A stretch of 64,000 bases of DNA from Leptidea sinapis (GCF_905404315.1 NC_066297.1:3596001-3660000), one strand, 5' to 3'; shown: positions 10,720-21,934, counted from the stretch's first letter. Translations and numbers: made by a program. The notes: generated from the sequence alone by a model not told the origin.

Positions 10720-11170
10720 AAGTTCAATTCCTTAAGGGTAATTCACACCCAGGATTTGTAATCATTTAAATAATCCTTTACATTGTAATAAGATATTTCA
10801 TTAAGTTTTCGTTTAATTTAAACTTGTTGAGACACTCTCCATTATGTTTTTTGGAAGCTTATTATAAAATCTAATGCCGGTAAAAGACCTATCGAGTTTA
10901 CTTAGCCTAAAAAGGGCGTTTACAGTTTGTTTTTGGTGTTAAAATTGTCTTTCAAATATATATTTATTGTGATTGTAAAATCTTTAAATTGTGATCTAAG
11001 CGATATAGTTGCACACGAAGCTTATTATGGTATCCTTTGCGACAGGTTTCATATTTCGGCTTTGTTTTCATGCGACGTGCATTGTCTATATGTATAGAAT
11101 GTCATGGCATAACAATACGATATAGTGCTGTCAAAATAACTAAAATACACCAATATTGCTGTTTCAATAA
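10720..11170 (-). pseudogene. CR1/Jockey-like LINE 3' end, decayed
   Basis: Read on the minus strand, broken frames contain ILYNKLPKNIMES followed by a stretch resembling YYNVKDYLNDYKSW, the usual extreme C-terminus of CR1/Jockey-like reverse transcriptases (an FYNKLP block, then a YY...DYL...W ending). Many stops and frameshifts are present. The match is by pattern only and covers the last part of the protein and its tail. Confidence 0.6.
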
Positions 11171-11530
11171 AGACATACATATTCATACATAAGACTTGAG
11201 ATCTAAAAGATAATTAGGTAGCCGTACGTTCTGTATATAGAAATATTTAACATTCTAAAAAAATTTCAACATAATTTCCGGGTTTTTCTTCTGCAGCAAC
11301 AATGTTTGCTATTTCAAAATGTGGCTAGGATATCATCCCATCATCTGGATTCAAGGAACTTTCTTCCGGGTCCAATCAAGCTGTCGTTCCTGGTGCGGCG
11401 TTTCCAGGACAATACGTCAAATAATTTAAATCATGTATCCATTTTATGTTATTGATTTTTTGTTGATTTATATAAAGGTATATGAAGTGTTTATGCTGTT
11501 GTATTAGTTTAAATTACGGAAATAAAAGAC
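11171..11530. other. Stretch with no recognised gene
   Basis: AT-rich. Nothing recognisable on either strand. Confidence 0.4.
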
Positions 11531-11667
11531 TTTTTTTCCGATCTCGGTGAAAACTTTTCTTTTAGTCCCTGGTAATAGGGAGAAACGTGGCCGATCTGAC
11601 GGCAAGACGACATTTGTCCGTCGTACCAGGGTCTAAAAGCGAATTTTCATCCAGGTGGGAAAAAAAT
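11531..11667. repeat. Fold-back element 1
   Basis: An imperfect inverted repeat: left arm 11531-11574 (ends CTTTTAGTCCCTGGTA) and right arm 11624-11667 (begins TACCAGGGTCTAAAAG), with outer parts GATCTCGGTGAAAA against TTTTCATCCAGGTG. The centre is about 49 bases. No protein. The shape suggests a short MITE-like element. Confidence 0.7.
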
Positions 11668-11674
11668 CGTAAAC

Positions 11675-11783
11675 GCACCACGTGAGATAAGTAGGACATT
11701 GCCACCCGTGATTGTCACCCGCGCTTTCGGCTCGGGTGTGAATATTACGCGGGTGAGAATGACCTACTTGTCTCCCTAGGTGC
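11675..11783. repeat. Fold-back element 2
   Basis: The left arm GCACCACGTGAGATAAGTAG pairs with the right arm CTACTTGTCTCCCTAGGTGC with a few mismatches. The pairing continues inward (GACATTGCCACCCG against CGGGTGAGAATGAC) to a GC-rich centre with CACCCGCG and CGGGTG repeats. It sits eight bases from fold-back element 1. No protein frame. Confidence 0.75.
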
Positions 11784-14618
11784 ATAATAGCAAAGTAGCC
11801 GAAGGAGTGTTAATAGCACAAAGTTGCAGGGTTAACAATCCGCGGTTCGGCTATACAATCCTAACTCCGTGCTTACTTGGAATTAAAGACACGCGGAGAC
11901 GTGTCTCTGATAGATCACGACTCGTTAGTTTTTTCCGCGAGTACCGCGTCTTTTGTAATTCACACAACAATGGAGAGCCTACGGATGATTCTGAGAAAGC
12001 AAACTTCGTTCATTCTTCAAAGAGGAATCTGTTTCGAACCTCTTTGTACCAACTTTGTGATCGAGCAAAAACTTCCACGAGTTTCACGAACTATGCTCCC
12101 ACTTTGTATGCTCATTACAATATTGGAATACTTTCCTTTAAAATATCATTCCGCGTTGTGAGACTTGAGGAGTTGTTGAGTTTGTAACGCGAACATCGGA
12201 TTGAAAACATTATATTGCAGCCACCACGCCACCCCCGTCACATATTTTGAAATCATATAATAGTTGAGCTACGTCCTATTCAATATTACATATTATATGT
12301 GTTACAAAATACCCCGCACAAATACAATTAATTATCAAAGCCAAAAATTTTGTCCTAGTAAGCTGTCATGTCAGATTATTAAATAGAAAGGCTTCTTTAA
12401 AAGTTTTTCTATTTTTCATTCATACATTTTTGCTACCTCAATTCAAGGATGTCATTATATTCAAGGCTTCAATAAATGTCAAGTTGGAAAAAATGGATAT
12501 GTGAAGGACAGAGTGTACTTCTCCAATTGCCCAACGGTTGCCAAGATGGAAAAGCGTGTTGGATCGGTTTTCGCATGAATAACACCGACGATGGTGCGAA
12601 ATGCCACATAAGCCATATACCGACGAGCGAGTGGTGTATTAGGCAGAGCGGAGCACTTTGAGCCGTTTCTGTAAATATGACGTTTATTATAAAAAAGTAA
12701 GTGCTTGTTTATCTTGTTTCGTTAGGTTATATCTTTTAAAAATTTTGTCGTTCCGGGAATAAGGTAGAAATGTAGTATGTATTTTGCATAATTTACTCTT
12801 TAATTTTACTGAAATAGGGTTTACACATCAGTGAAAATAATAATATTTTTTTTATTTTTTTGGGAATGTTATACAGTATTGTACATATAACTTTAAAAAA
12901 GGTCTCGAAAACTACAGAAGATTACACTTATCGGTTCAGATTTCAGAATAACTGGAATGAGATATTCAGACCGAGTATTTTCGATTAGCGTCAAAATGAT
13001 ATATATATATATATATCATAAAATTAATATATGATATAGTATCCTGGCTTCGATCGTTATCAACTATTGTTGCTACAGTTGGAGCTAATAGGAGAGTTAT
13101 AAATATTTTTAGTCATCGTTCAGGCTGGGTCATGGCCATTGCCTTCACCAACAAACAAGCACAGACAGAACAGAAGGTGCGGCGGTCGTGCTCACACACA
13201 CACAGCGGCGACGCGCAGGTGATCCATCTCTCTCACACACACACACGACACATACCGGGTCAGCAACACAAGAAACGCACGCACTCAGAAGATTAATCTA
13301 CACTCGGCTGGAGCACAGCTGCTGCGAGATCGCCACAGCACACTTGTATCAGTTACACTGACAACTGGAGATTTGACGTTGTTTTATTTATAAATGCGCA
13401 ACATCTTATATAAATTAAAGTAAAAGTAATTCCCATTTAAATTCATTAGCCAACTATAGAATAATAATATTTGTATTACATATGGTGTCAGATGAGGATT
13501 AAAATTAATCGAGTTTTAATACAGATATAATTCACATGAAAATGGCATTAATTTAATAAGTATGGTTTTAGGAAATAGTACTTGATTATAAAGACTCGCA
13601 TTTGATATAAAAAACGGTGTATATATAACTAACATATATAATATATATGTCGGAGAATTAGAATATAAAAGTAATATGGCCTGTATAAATTAATATTAAT
13701 TAATATTCTACTCTGTGTATTAGGCTGAACTGATGGCGAACGTCATCTTTCAAAGTGTGTTTGAAGTTGTCACTGTGTACGTCACTGTCGATGACGTGAT
13801 TGAAGTTGAACATTGTGGATACCAACACCGTGACGCTCGATTTTAAATCCAAATAAATCTCCGAGAGATATATATATATATACCACAAAGGGGGACACCA
13901 AATAGGGCACGGTTAATAATCCCAAACAAAACTTTTGTTATATATTCATTAACATTTACAATATACGTAATTATAATTGTGTTTTACTACTGGTTGCACG
14001 GACTGATTTACCGTAACGATCATTACATAGCCCAGCGTAACATGACAGTCTCATTCAGTGCCCACAAATGGTGCACAGCGCGTATAAATAATATGTTGTT
14101 AACTGTTAATATTATAATATTATTAATAATATAATGTGAGTGTGCAAACCGTAATTTTTGAGCTGTGGCGCAGTGTCGACATTGATTACGGAATTTCGAA
14201 TGAAAAGGGACAATTTGTCTGGACTTCCGAAACTAGACCATAATTCACTTTAATGTGTTTAAATTTAATTAATGTTCTGAACGACTGATAAATCGATACA
14301 CGTTATTTTGAATTATTGTGTCAATATTTTTATACTGAAGCATTTCTCCGTGGGATTACGCCGCTTAAATAATTCTAATCAAAGCTGTGAAACTAAATAA
14401 TTAAGTAATTAAATAACACTGATATTTACATACCAACATAACTATTGATAGAGCATATTTTATTTAAATAAACCACACATTTAGGTAGTGTGTATTAGAA
14501 ATGTGGATTTTTAAGGGTAGATTGAATTAAGCCAGTGCTGTCTATGTACGTACGTAAGTCTGTGCCCTGGCTTCGTGTTTTACACACATCAAATTGGTAC
14601 ACTATCTATCCTAACGAC
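11784..14618. other. Long stretch with no recognised gene
   Basis: AT-rich for most of its length. Open frames at 11780-12187 and 12476-12661 overlap other frames, show no domain and look accidental. An AT microsatellite lies at about 12999-13018 and short CA runs at about 13193-13205 and 13233-13244, inside a GC-richer block (13130-13330) that could be promoter-like or merely repeat-rich. A TA run lies at 13868-13882. Confidence 0.45.
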
Positions 14619-15049
14619 TTAAGGCTGGGGACCGAGCCAACGGCCTTGAGGAATAGAGCGGAGCTAGGTTACCTCTCTCGCACAAGATCGCCATAGATAT
14701 AATTCAGAATTAGAAGCATTTTTAATTTATTACAAACATGATACAAGTTTCTTTAGAAAACTAACAAAACTGTGTCTTGTTAAATAGTATTGGTGTAGAA
14801 TTAATAAATTTTCGTACAAATTTTATCTAAATTGAATAATTAGCATGACTTCAACTGTAAAAGCTAGGGGTGTTTTGTTGATTTTTTTCGCGCTCTCTAT
14901 AAAAAATAGAAAAGTAAAAAAAAAATTAATCCCACATTCCGGATATATACAATTAGTTTTTGTAAAAAATATAAGCTTTATATATGCCGTCAAAGATGGT
15001 TGCAATTATGCACTATTTTGGCAATTTCTTGCGACAGATAGGGCCTTAA
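14619..15049. repeat. TTAA-bounded repeat, copy H1
   Basis: The copy runs from TTAA (14619-14622) to TTAA (15046-15049), with GGC...GCC directly inside. Its relative at 52045-52423 shares the start GGCTGGGGACCGAGCCAA, inner blocks (AAATAGTATTGGTGTA, TTTTCGCGCTCTCTATAAAA) and the end. TTAA at both ends is the target duplication of piggyBac-type elements, but the short ends are not a clear piggyBac terminal repeat. No protein is encoded, so a non-autonomous DNA element is the best reading. Confidence 0.7.
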
Positions 15050-16114
15050 TATAGAGTTATTAATATCGTGAGCTGAATCATTTGTAAGGCAAATGCAAAA
15101 GAAAATAGTTTCAAACAAAAACTATGATCCTTCAACAAATTACAAATACAAGTGATCAGACGTGGTCATGGTGTAATCGCATACGGTACTTGGTACACGG
15201 CACGGCATCTGAAGTGAAGGCAGTCTTGTCGATACAGACACGTCATGTTACACGCTCGGTACGCCACTCTCACTGCATCACGAGGCGAGCGGAAAAACGA
15301 CCGAATTTAGCAAACAATTGATCAAATCGCTAATTATACGCTACACCTAGCGAGCACAAAAGGGTCAGGCCGTCTCTGCAATATTGCCATTAATTGACAA
15401 ACGAATCCAGCCTTTATTGCGACAAAAATAAATATCAAACATCCCATTATAAGTGGCTCTTTGAAATAGAAAACGGCAGTGAATGAGTACCGTGTAAGGG
15501 ACGTTCAGATGCAACTGTTCAGCCGGCGATACGGCTTATCCGCCGCGTGCCTGACAGTCGATAATCGCCATAAACTGTTTGGATTAGAGTCGACTTTTCC
15601 GCAATGATTACGGCTAACAAAAATATGCCTTTAGGATACGCGTCTCTATTGAACAGTGTTTGTTATATCCGCCCTTTTTTCAAAGCACCAGATGTATGAA
15701 AGGAGCGTCCATTGTGTACGAGGTACCGGCGAGCGCGACCGAGTGCCCAATTATATTGTTAATTTTGAAATATTAAAGCATTGAAATATTACACGCTGCG
15801 AATGAATAATAAGCCATTATGGGACCTGGGTTCCGTACCGGCTCGGGTTTCTTGTGCGAGCTACTAGCTGCCTTTAAACCTGACAAGTAACTCCATTAAG
15901 TGGTGTGAGAAAGAGGAACGGGGTTTAATAAGCCAGCGCGACGATAACTCAATGAGAACAATAAGGACAATTATATTTGTCAGCGTTTTTTCTCTTTTAA
16001 ATACCTTCACTAGGTAGTTATGTATATAGGTAGCTGGTTGTAAGTTAAGTTTATTTCTCAATTCTAAGATAACATTAAGTTGAATCTTATAGTATATTAA
16101 AATACTGGACTAAT
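15050..16114. other. Stretch with no recognised gene
   Basis: Mixed composition with GC-richer patches near 15170-15350 and 15700-15740. No frame with recognisable protein content and no repeat shared within the window. Confidence 0.4.
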
Positions 16115-16330
16115 ATAGTTAATATCCGGACGACCGAGCCTTGCTCAGATTTATAAGAATGTACAAAACTTGAACAAGAAAAAAAAATCTAATACGACAT
16201 CTGGATTCGAACCGGTGTTTTCTGCTTTCCGGATCACCCAATGTCCTATATCGTATATATATTAGTCGCTACTCGCCTACGAGTTCTGGCTACGGCCCGT
16301 CGTGGAACAACTAGGTGTCGATACTACATA
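16115..16330 (-). repeat. Family E tRNA-derived SINE-like repeat, copy E1
   Basis: Read on the minus strand: a tRNA-like piece with a B-box-like GGTTCGAATCCAGATGTCG, then a T-run (seen as AAAAAAAAA at about 16180 on plus), then CAAGTTTTGTACATTCTTA and CCGGATAT. The same order is seen at 55860-55965. The head upstream of the B box is less clear here. Confidence 0.6.
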
Positions 16331-16461
16331 ATACGCTTGCGAGAGGTTACTAGATAAGTACAGGTTGATCCGAAACGATAATATGGAAGATACGGAATAC
16401 TTCATAATCTTCAGTGAAGTATTAAAATCCGACAGTTAGCCTTTAAAATATATATGTATAT

Positions 16462-16580
16462 ACCAGTGGACCCAACACACGTTGTCCTGTACACACGTCT
16501 TAAATTTAAAAAATCGGTCCAGCCGTTTAAGAGGAGTTCAGTTACAACAGACGCACAAAAGATATATATATATATATTGA
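16462..16580 (+). repeat. Family C-like 3' fragment
   Basis: Carries CAGTGGACCCAACACACGTT, then AATCGGTCCAGCCGTTTAAG, and ends in a TA run. The AATCGGTCCAGCCGTT block is shared with the 3' part of copy C3 (21415-21432) and, with one change, at 19535-19550. A short degraded relative. Confidence 0.55.
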
Positions 16581-16794
16581 GATTATAGGTCATGACGTGT
16601 TGTCAGAATTAAAATATCACCTATGCGTAACTAACCGCCTTACAAAGGAATTATAACGCACAATAACTTATTATTAATTACACATAAATAAATAGGTAGA
16701 TAGGTACCCTCATCCGAACTCAAACCTAAACAAAATATTATTATAATAACAATAACAAACCACTAAAAATATAATTTTAATATATATAAATTAC

Positions 16795-17137
16795 GTGACA
16801 CGTTGTTTGTCCGCAATGGACTCCTAAACTAATGAACGGATTTTAATGGGGATTACTTCATGGAGTGCAGTTTGGTCCAACTTGAGAGATAGGGTAGTTT
16901 TTATTTCGATTTGGGACCCATAATTATTTTTATTTTCATTATTTCTTTTGTATGGGCATATTTTCGATGAGAGAATTTAGTGACGCACGGTTTGACAGTT
17001 CCACTGTGAAACAATTTCATTATAACAACAGGGAGCATTTTTTACGAAATAATTCTTGATGTTTTTAAATATTGTTGACAAATTCCTACAAAACAGTTTC
17101 AATATCTACAGAACAACGTCTGTCGGGGCAGCTAGTA
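16795..17137 (-). repeat. Family C repeat, copy C2
   Basis: Close to C1 over its length: CTCCTAAACTAATGAACGGA at one end and CAACGTCTGTCGGGGCAGCT at the other, with TTTCATTATAACAACAGGGA between. Non-coding. Confidence 0.8.
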
Positions 17138-17485
17138 TAATATAAATTTCAGTGCTTTCGTTCGAACCTTCCAATTTACTTAGTGGCCATGGCTGGTGTT
17201 ACCATGACTTACACGTGCCAAGCAATTATAAACTGTTAAGACACACAACGATGTATTCAGTATCAGATACAGCACAAAAAAAAAAATCCGCAATATTTTC
17301 TTACATGAGTGGGGGCAAACGGACAAGAAGCTAACGTGATGGAAAGTGGTGAAGCAGCAGTCCATGGACATCCGCAACACCGGTATGGTCGAAGATTGAA
17401 GAAGGACAGAGCTCATCGTGGTATGAAATATGGCTAAATGGAAGATTTCCCTGGTTCTACGGAGCACCTAGGTGAGAATAGTACT
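17138..17485 (-). other. Possible decayed LINE sequence
   Basis: The 95-codon minus frame (17180-17467) adjoins the LINE debris at 17486-17880 and may belong to it, but I see no diagnostic motif. No host gene recognised. Confidence 0.25.
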
Positions 17486-17880
17486 TCAAGTGAAGTTTAT
17501 TTGCGCCTTATATAGTTGCAGGCTTGTAGTAAAGTACCGTCTCGCCTTACTGACTACACCAAGCATTGTAAGAGCCAATTTGGTCTTCTTTTCCAAGTGA
17601 CCACGGAACTGAACGTCGCTCGATATATATTTTATGGAAAAGGAGGACAAATGAGCGCACGGTTCACCTACATTCTCTTGCAACACCAGAGGAATCACAG
17701 GAGCGTTGCCGGTCTTTAAGTATCGTATCGTCCGAGAAACACCGCACGAGGAAGTCATTCAATATATCGACGCCGAGTACGGCAATACAATTTGTGACTG
17801 ATATTTTGTATCGTTCGAAGCTCAGTAATTCGATAGCTTTCAGATTAAAAGCCCGGAAAGCTCTCCTTTCACGCAATAAC
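17486..17880 (-). pseudogene. Jockey-like LINE C-terminus and tail, rearranged (J1)
   Basis: On the minus strand 17876-17664 reads NDFLVRCFSDDT, then LKDRQRSCDSSGVARECR, the same ending as the LINE piece at 43985-44350 (SFLVRCFRDDT, then CNSSNVTRECGRR). It is followed by the shared 3' sequence (CCTCCTTTTCCATAAAA on minus). Further along the minus strand a second piece reads LGVVSKARRYFT and LQLYKAQ, a motif that normally lies upstream of the C-terminus. The order is therefore rearranged, or two truncated insertions lie side by side. Confidence 0.7.
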
Positions 17881-18179
17881 TAGGTTTCCAATAGACTTTT
17901 TGCTTCGCGAAAATTTTTACAATAAAAGCTTTCTCGTGATAAAGGTGCAAAATATAAACATTTTCACTCGGACCCTTCCTAACTCTGCCTTTATACTATT
18001 TACTTTATCCGCACTGGTAGAAACGGAGCGTTGTCGGGATTATTTAGCGATACAATGATGGCCAGCCAGAGCCGGATCACAATATTGCGATTAAATACCA
18101 ACGCGTACGCTTCCATCACCCACTATAAAGTTAGCTATTTTTCATTCCTTTACCGCGGGCTAGGAATCTTTATACTAAA
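17881..18179. other. Stretch with no recognised gene
   Basis: No shared repeat or coding frame seen. Confidence 0.35.
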
Positions 18180-18600
18180 AACTAGCTGATTCAGCAAACG
18201 TTGTATTGCCATATACTTATACCTAGTTATAATAAAAATTCAATAATAAAATTTTTGGGGTATAAAAAATAGATGACGACCGATTCTCAGATGTATTAAA
18301 CTAGACGTAGTACCTAAAGTTTATCATACTACAATAATTATTGTATTCGATCGCCATCTTGCAACCCTATTGCGGGTGTGTGGATGGAACAAAATAATAT
18401 AAAAATAGCGATACAAAAACAGCTGTAGATCGGGAAGGGCGAAAATTTAAAATTATGTGTATTTTTCAATGCTGAATCATAAAAACATAAAAATAAAAAA
18501 ATTGTCAAAAAAATTAAAAATATATATTTAGGTGTGAGTCACCCTTATCATTTAGGGGTATGAAAAATAGATATTGGCCGACTCTCAGACCTACCCGATA

Positions 18601-19487
18601 TACATACATACACACATAATCACGCCTCTTTCCCGTAGGAGTAGACAGAGACCATTTCTTTCCACTTGCTACGATCCTTACATACTTGTTTCGCTTCGTC
18701 CACTTTCATAATTCCTTTCATACATGCTCTTCGGTTTAGGGTACTCTTGACCTGGCCTTTTTCCAAGACGTCCCTGATTTGATCTTGAAACGTCCGACTA
18801 GGTCTTCCCCTTCTAATACTTTCATTCACACTGGCCTTATACACTTTCTTCGTCAATCGTTTTTCATTCATTCTCTCGACATGTCCAAACCATCTCAGCA
18901 TGCCTTTCTCAATTTTTGTCACAACATCTTCTTTCAGACCACAACGTTTCCTTATCTCACTATTTCTTATCCTGTCACTAACTCTTATCATATTTCTCAA
19001 TGCTCTCATCTCAACTGCATTTATTCTGCTTTTATGTTTCTTCTGCCATACCCGACTTCCGTACATGAGTGTTGGAACCAACACCCCCTCATGCACAGTC
19101 AAACGAGCCTTATTAGACACCTTCTGCCTGATCATAAAGGAGTGCAAAGCTCTATTCACCATGTTTCCTGCATTTACTCTTCTTTCAATATCACTCTCAT
19201 ACTTTCCATCTCTTGTAAACTTAGAACCCAGATACACAAACTCATTCACCTGTTCAATTTTTTTATCTCTAATCACAATATTGCAGTCTGTCACTACCTC
19301 ATCTCTTTCAAACACCATCAATTCCGTCTTCTTTACATTCATCTTTATTCCCTTTCTACCAAAAGTTCCATTCATAGGAGTTACCATCTCCTGCAACTCT
19401 TCGGCCGAAGATGCAAGTAATACTTGGTCATCAGCATAGAGAAAACATTTGACGAGTAACTCATTCATTCTCAACCCACTGTCATTC
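18601..19487 (-). mobile_element. 5'-truncated RTE-type LINE insertion
   Basis: The insertion carries the end of a reverse transcriptase frame and then only about 20 bases of 3' sequence ending in a TATG-like simple repeat (TACATACATACACACATAAT on plus). A very short 3' region with a microsatellite tail is typical of RTE elements. It lies inside a C-family element, so it is younger than that copy. Confidence 0.75.
18620..19474 (-). pseudogene. RTE reverse transcriptase, C-terminal part
   Basis: About 284 codons without interruption, starting near the catalytic YADD box (KCFLYADDQVLLASSAEE, residues about 9-26). The thumb-like and C-terminal parts follow: VNEFVYLGSKFTRDG, ARLTVHEGVLVPTLMYGS, RNMIRVSDRIRNSEIR and the extreme C-terminus KWKEMVSVYSYGKEA. 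RTE reverse transcriptases copy their RNA at a nicked genomic target. The endonuclease domain and the N-terminal two thirds of the reverse transcriptase are missing because of 5' truncation. The frame is still open, so the insertion is probably fairly recent, but the product would be inactive. Confidence 0.9.
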
Positions 19488-19608
19488 TCTTTTAAATCTG
19501 TCTATCTGATATGCACACAATATTTCATACAAATCGGTTCAGCCGTTTCGGAGGAGTTTGGTAACAAACACCGGGACACGAGAATTTTATATATTAGAAA
19601 TTCCTTAA

Positions 19609-20040
19609 AAGTTTCCATTTAATGAACTCCATAAATGGCTTTCAAATTCGCAATAGTCCTTGATTAAAACGTTATCACGGCAGACACAACCAGGCCACAG
19701 AATCCAATACAAGTAATCGAACCGCACATCAGCAGTTAGCGAGCGCACTGCACCGAGTGGCGACACAGATCACGTGATCCAATAGTCTGCCGGAGCGTGA
19801 ACTCTCGATAAATTGAATTAATTAGTGTTAATTAAGGCAAGTCCCTCGGTTGCATGAATAATTAATGATATAATGTTGATTGAAAGCGAACCTGCTGACG
19901 TGGACAAACACACCACGCGAAATACCTGGTGGCGCCGGTCACGGGTCACATTATGTTGGTTAATGTGCAGGAGCCGCGGAGTCGGTAGGATTGTCCAACA
20001 ACTCACTAGAGTTGTAACCCTGGAGGTAGTGGAAATCATT
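19609..20040. other. Stretch with no recognised gene
   Basis: A GC-richer block near 19730-19800 contains the palindrome GATCACGTGATC. No coding frame is convincing. Confidence 0.4.
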
Positions 20041-20260
20041 ACCAGTGGGAGGCTCCTTTGCACATGGATGCCGGCTAGATTATGGGTACCACAACGGCGC
20101 CAATTTCTGCCGTGAAGCAGTAATGTGTAAACAGTAAGTGTTTCGGTCTGAGATATGAGAAATGAGACTTAACATCTTATGTCTCAAGGCAGGGCGTATG
20201 AATTACCATCAGCTTCAGCAGAACGTCCTGCTCATCTCGTCCCGTATTTTCATTAAATAA
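20041..20260 (-). repeat. Family A SINE-like repeat, copy A4
   Basis: It begins ACCAGTGGGAGGCTCCTTTG and ends CTCGTCCCGTATTTTCATTA. The middle, including the hairpin around GCCGCTCAG, is deleted. Confidence 0.83.
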
Positions 20261-20926
20261 AAATACTTTCAAATGTTACTCCATAGTCATATACTTGACT
20301 TTTTACAAAACCAAAGAAGAAGGCAAAGAACCGAAAGAGTCTGACAGTATCTTTGATAAGTTTATCTTGGATCAGATCAGATCAAATAACCTATGTACAC
20401 AACTGTTATGGGTAGTAACAGCGTCCACAGCCGCGGGTGTTTCCGTAATTGGTGAACGCGGCGAGTTAATGTGACTGAAACTACGAAGTCGGGGTGCGGA
20501 GGGACGAGGTACACTTATTACCAGCAGCCTGTCTTCATTTCGATTTTACTTCTTTCTTTCTGTTTCTGTTTGTGAACCCCAAATACGAATATGCGGTATT
20601 TACCAGAAATCTCGTGGAACATTCTAGAGAGTTGATACCTCATGCCCAATTTATCATCTTTTTATTATTTTTCCTAATACAACAGAACAGTGCATATTAC
20701 TATATTAACTCAACCTAGTATTATCTATTCAGTATTAGAGTTCACAATTATCAATCGACTTACCTTTTCGACAGAGGCTAGATATACACGATACAATATA
20801 ATTTATCTGAAATCATTACTTATTCTTTACTTAATTATGAATTATAAATATGTTCACTATATCTGTCTATTGTATCGTAATCCAGCAAGTGCGTCCCGCT
20901 GTTGTCGTGCACAACTTTTTTTTTTT
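20261..20926. other. Stretch with no recognised gene
   Basis: A GC-richer block lies near 20410-20520 within AT-rich DNA. Frames at 20494-20718 and 20690-20974 are hydrophobic and AT-driven, with no domain recognised. Confidence 0.4.
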
Positions 20927-21133
20927 CAAATTTTATTTGTCTCATTATACCCAGAAGTGAGGGTTGACACTTAAAAAAAATTAACAAATTGTTTATATTT
21001 GAAAGAGCGACATCTCAAGTCAATATCCTAATATGCAAACATTGGTGTTGAGCAGATTATCAACTGTAAAGTAGATCCTGTAGATGAAGCCACAATCTGA
21101 GAGTTGAAAAAGACATACAAGATTTATCAACGA

Positions 21134-21480
21134 CTAGCTGACCCGACAGACGTTGTTATGTATATAATAAATAAAATAATGTTTTAATATGAATTTGTCA
21201 ATAATATATCATAACATCAAAAATTACTTCGTAAAATATGCACCCTGGTGTCGTAATGAAATTGTTTCACAGCAGAACTGTCAAACCGTGTGTCAATAAA
21301 TTCTCTCATAGAAATTATGTATGGACACATCAAAGGAAAAACAAATTTGTTGTTTTTATTTAATTTAGCAGCATTTTCCTATTTAATTTATATAATTCAA
21401 GACCAAAATTAGCCAAATCGGTCCAGCCGTTCTCGAGTTTTAGTGAGACTAACGAACAGCAATTCATTTTTATATATATA
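21134..21480 (+). repeat. Family C repeat, copy C3, nested in B3
   Basis: Runs from CTAGCTGACCCGACAGACGT to a TATATATATA end. It is the reverse-complement relative of C1 in the first part and carries AATCGGTCCAGCCGTTCTCG near its end. A short repeated GA flanks it. Non-coding. Confidence 0.8.
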
Positions 21481-21492
21481 GATATGTCATTC

Positions 21493-21568
21493 GAACGTTG
21501 CGTTGGCTAAGTTGGATGAGTGCTCGCACGGAACGCGAGAGGTCGCGAGTTCGAGTCCCACATCGTTC
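21493..21568 (+). other. tRNA-like segment of repeat B3
   Basis: The best preserved tRNA-like piece of family B. GAACGTT at the start and CATCGTTC at the end can pair like an acceptor stem. The A-box-like TGGCTAAGTTGGATGAG and the B-box-like GAGTTCGAGTCCC are in order. No anticodon was assigned, and the piece is part of a repeat, so a working tRNA gene is unlikely. Confidence 0.55.
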
Positions 21569-21600
21569 ATAAATATTGTTTTCAAATTTTATTTGTATCA

Positions 21601-21934
21601 CAAAATTTATTCCATCACTTTAATAAATATCTGAGCCATAGTTGGAGACATCGTCTTGACATAAATAGGCAAACAATGGGCACAAATAATTGAGGTGAGT
21701 GGAACAGTGCTATATTTAGTAATTAGCATCCAGGCCGAGTGTCTGGATAGATACCAGCCAGTAAATCAGACGGATCTAATGAACACAATCGATCTGACAA
21801 CTAATTAGATTCCCAGCGTAACGAGCCGGGATTCTATATTCATTATCTGACAATGTTGCTCCACTTTTCTACGGTAAAAACAAAAATATGTTGCCATTTA
21901 CTGATGTATAATTTTACTGATAGCTCGCGGAATA
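21601..21934. other. Stretch with no recognised gene
   Basis: No shared repeat or coding frame seen. Confidence 0.35.

Larger units (their letters stand above)
18180..19608 (+). repeat. Family C-like element split by an RTE insertion (C6)
   Basis: The left part (18180-18600) starts CTAGCTGATTCAGCAAACGT, a variant of the C-family start. The right part (about 19490-19608) holds AAATCGGTTCAGCCGTTTCG and ends ATTTTATATATTAGAA, the C-family 3' end. Between them lies the minus-strand RTE fragment. The flanks of the insert resemble each other (CTACCCGATAT and CTATCTGATAT), as a decayed target duplication would. Confidence 0.65.
20927..21600 (+). repeat. Family B repeat split by a C element (B3)
   Basis: The left part (20927-21133) has CCCAGAAGTGAGGGTTGACA, AAAGAGCGACATCTCAAGTC and GATCCTGTAGATGAAGCCAC. 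The right part (21481-21600) has the tRNA-like segment and ATTGTTTTCAAATTTTATTT. A C-family element (21134-21480) separates them. The uninterrupted order is seen in B4 (GACGATACGTCACTCGAACG), which shows where the insertion took place. Confidence 0.82.

Noticed and set aside
12999..13018. AT dinucleotide run as a regulatory or origin element
   Set aside because: A plain microsatellite; the window has several others (13868, 16560) with no further structure.
18779..19439. Long plus-strand open frames over 170 codons
   Set aside because: They lie exactly antisense to the RTE reverse transcriptase frame, which has clear motifs. They are shadows.
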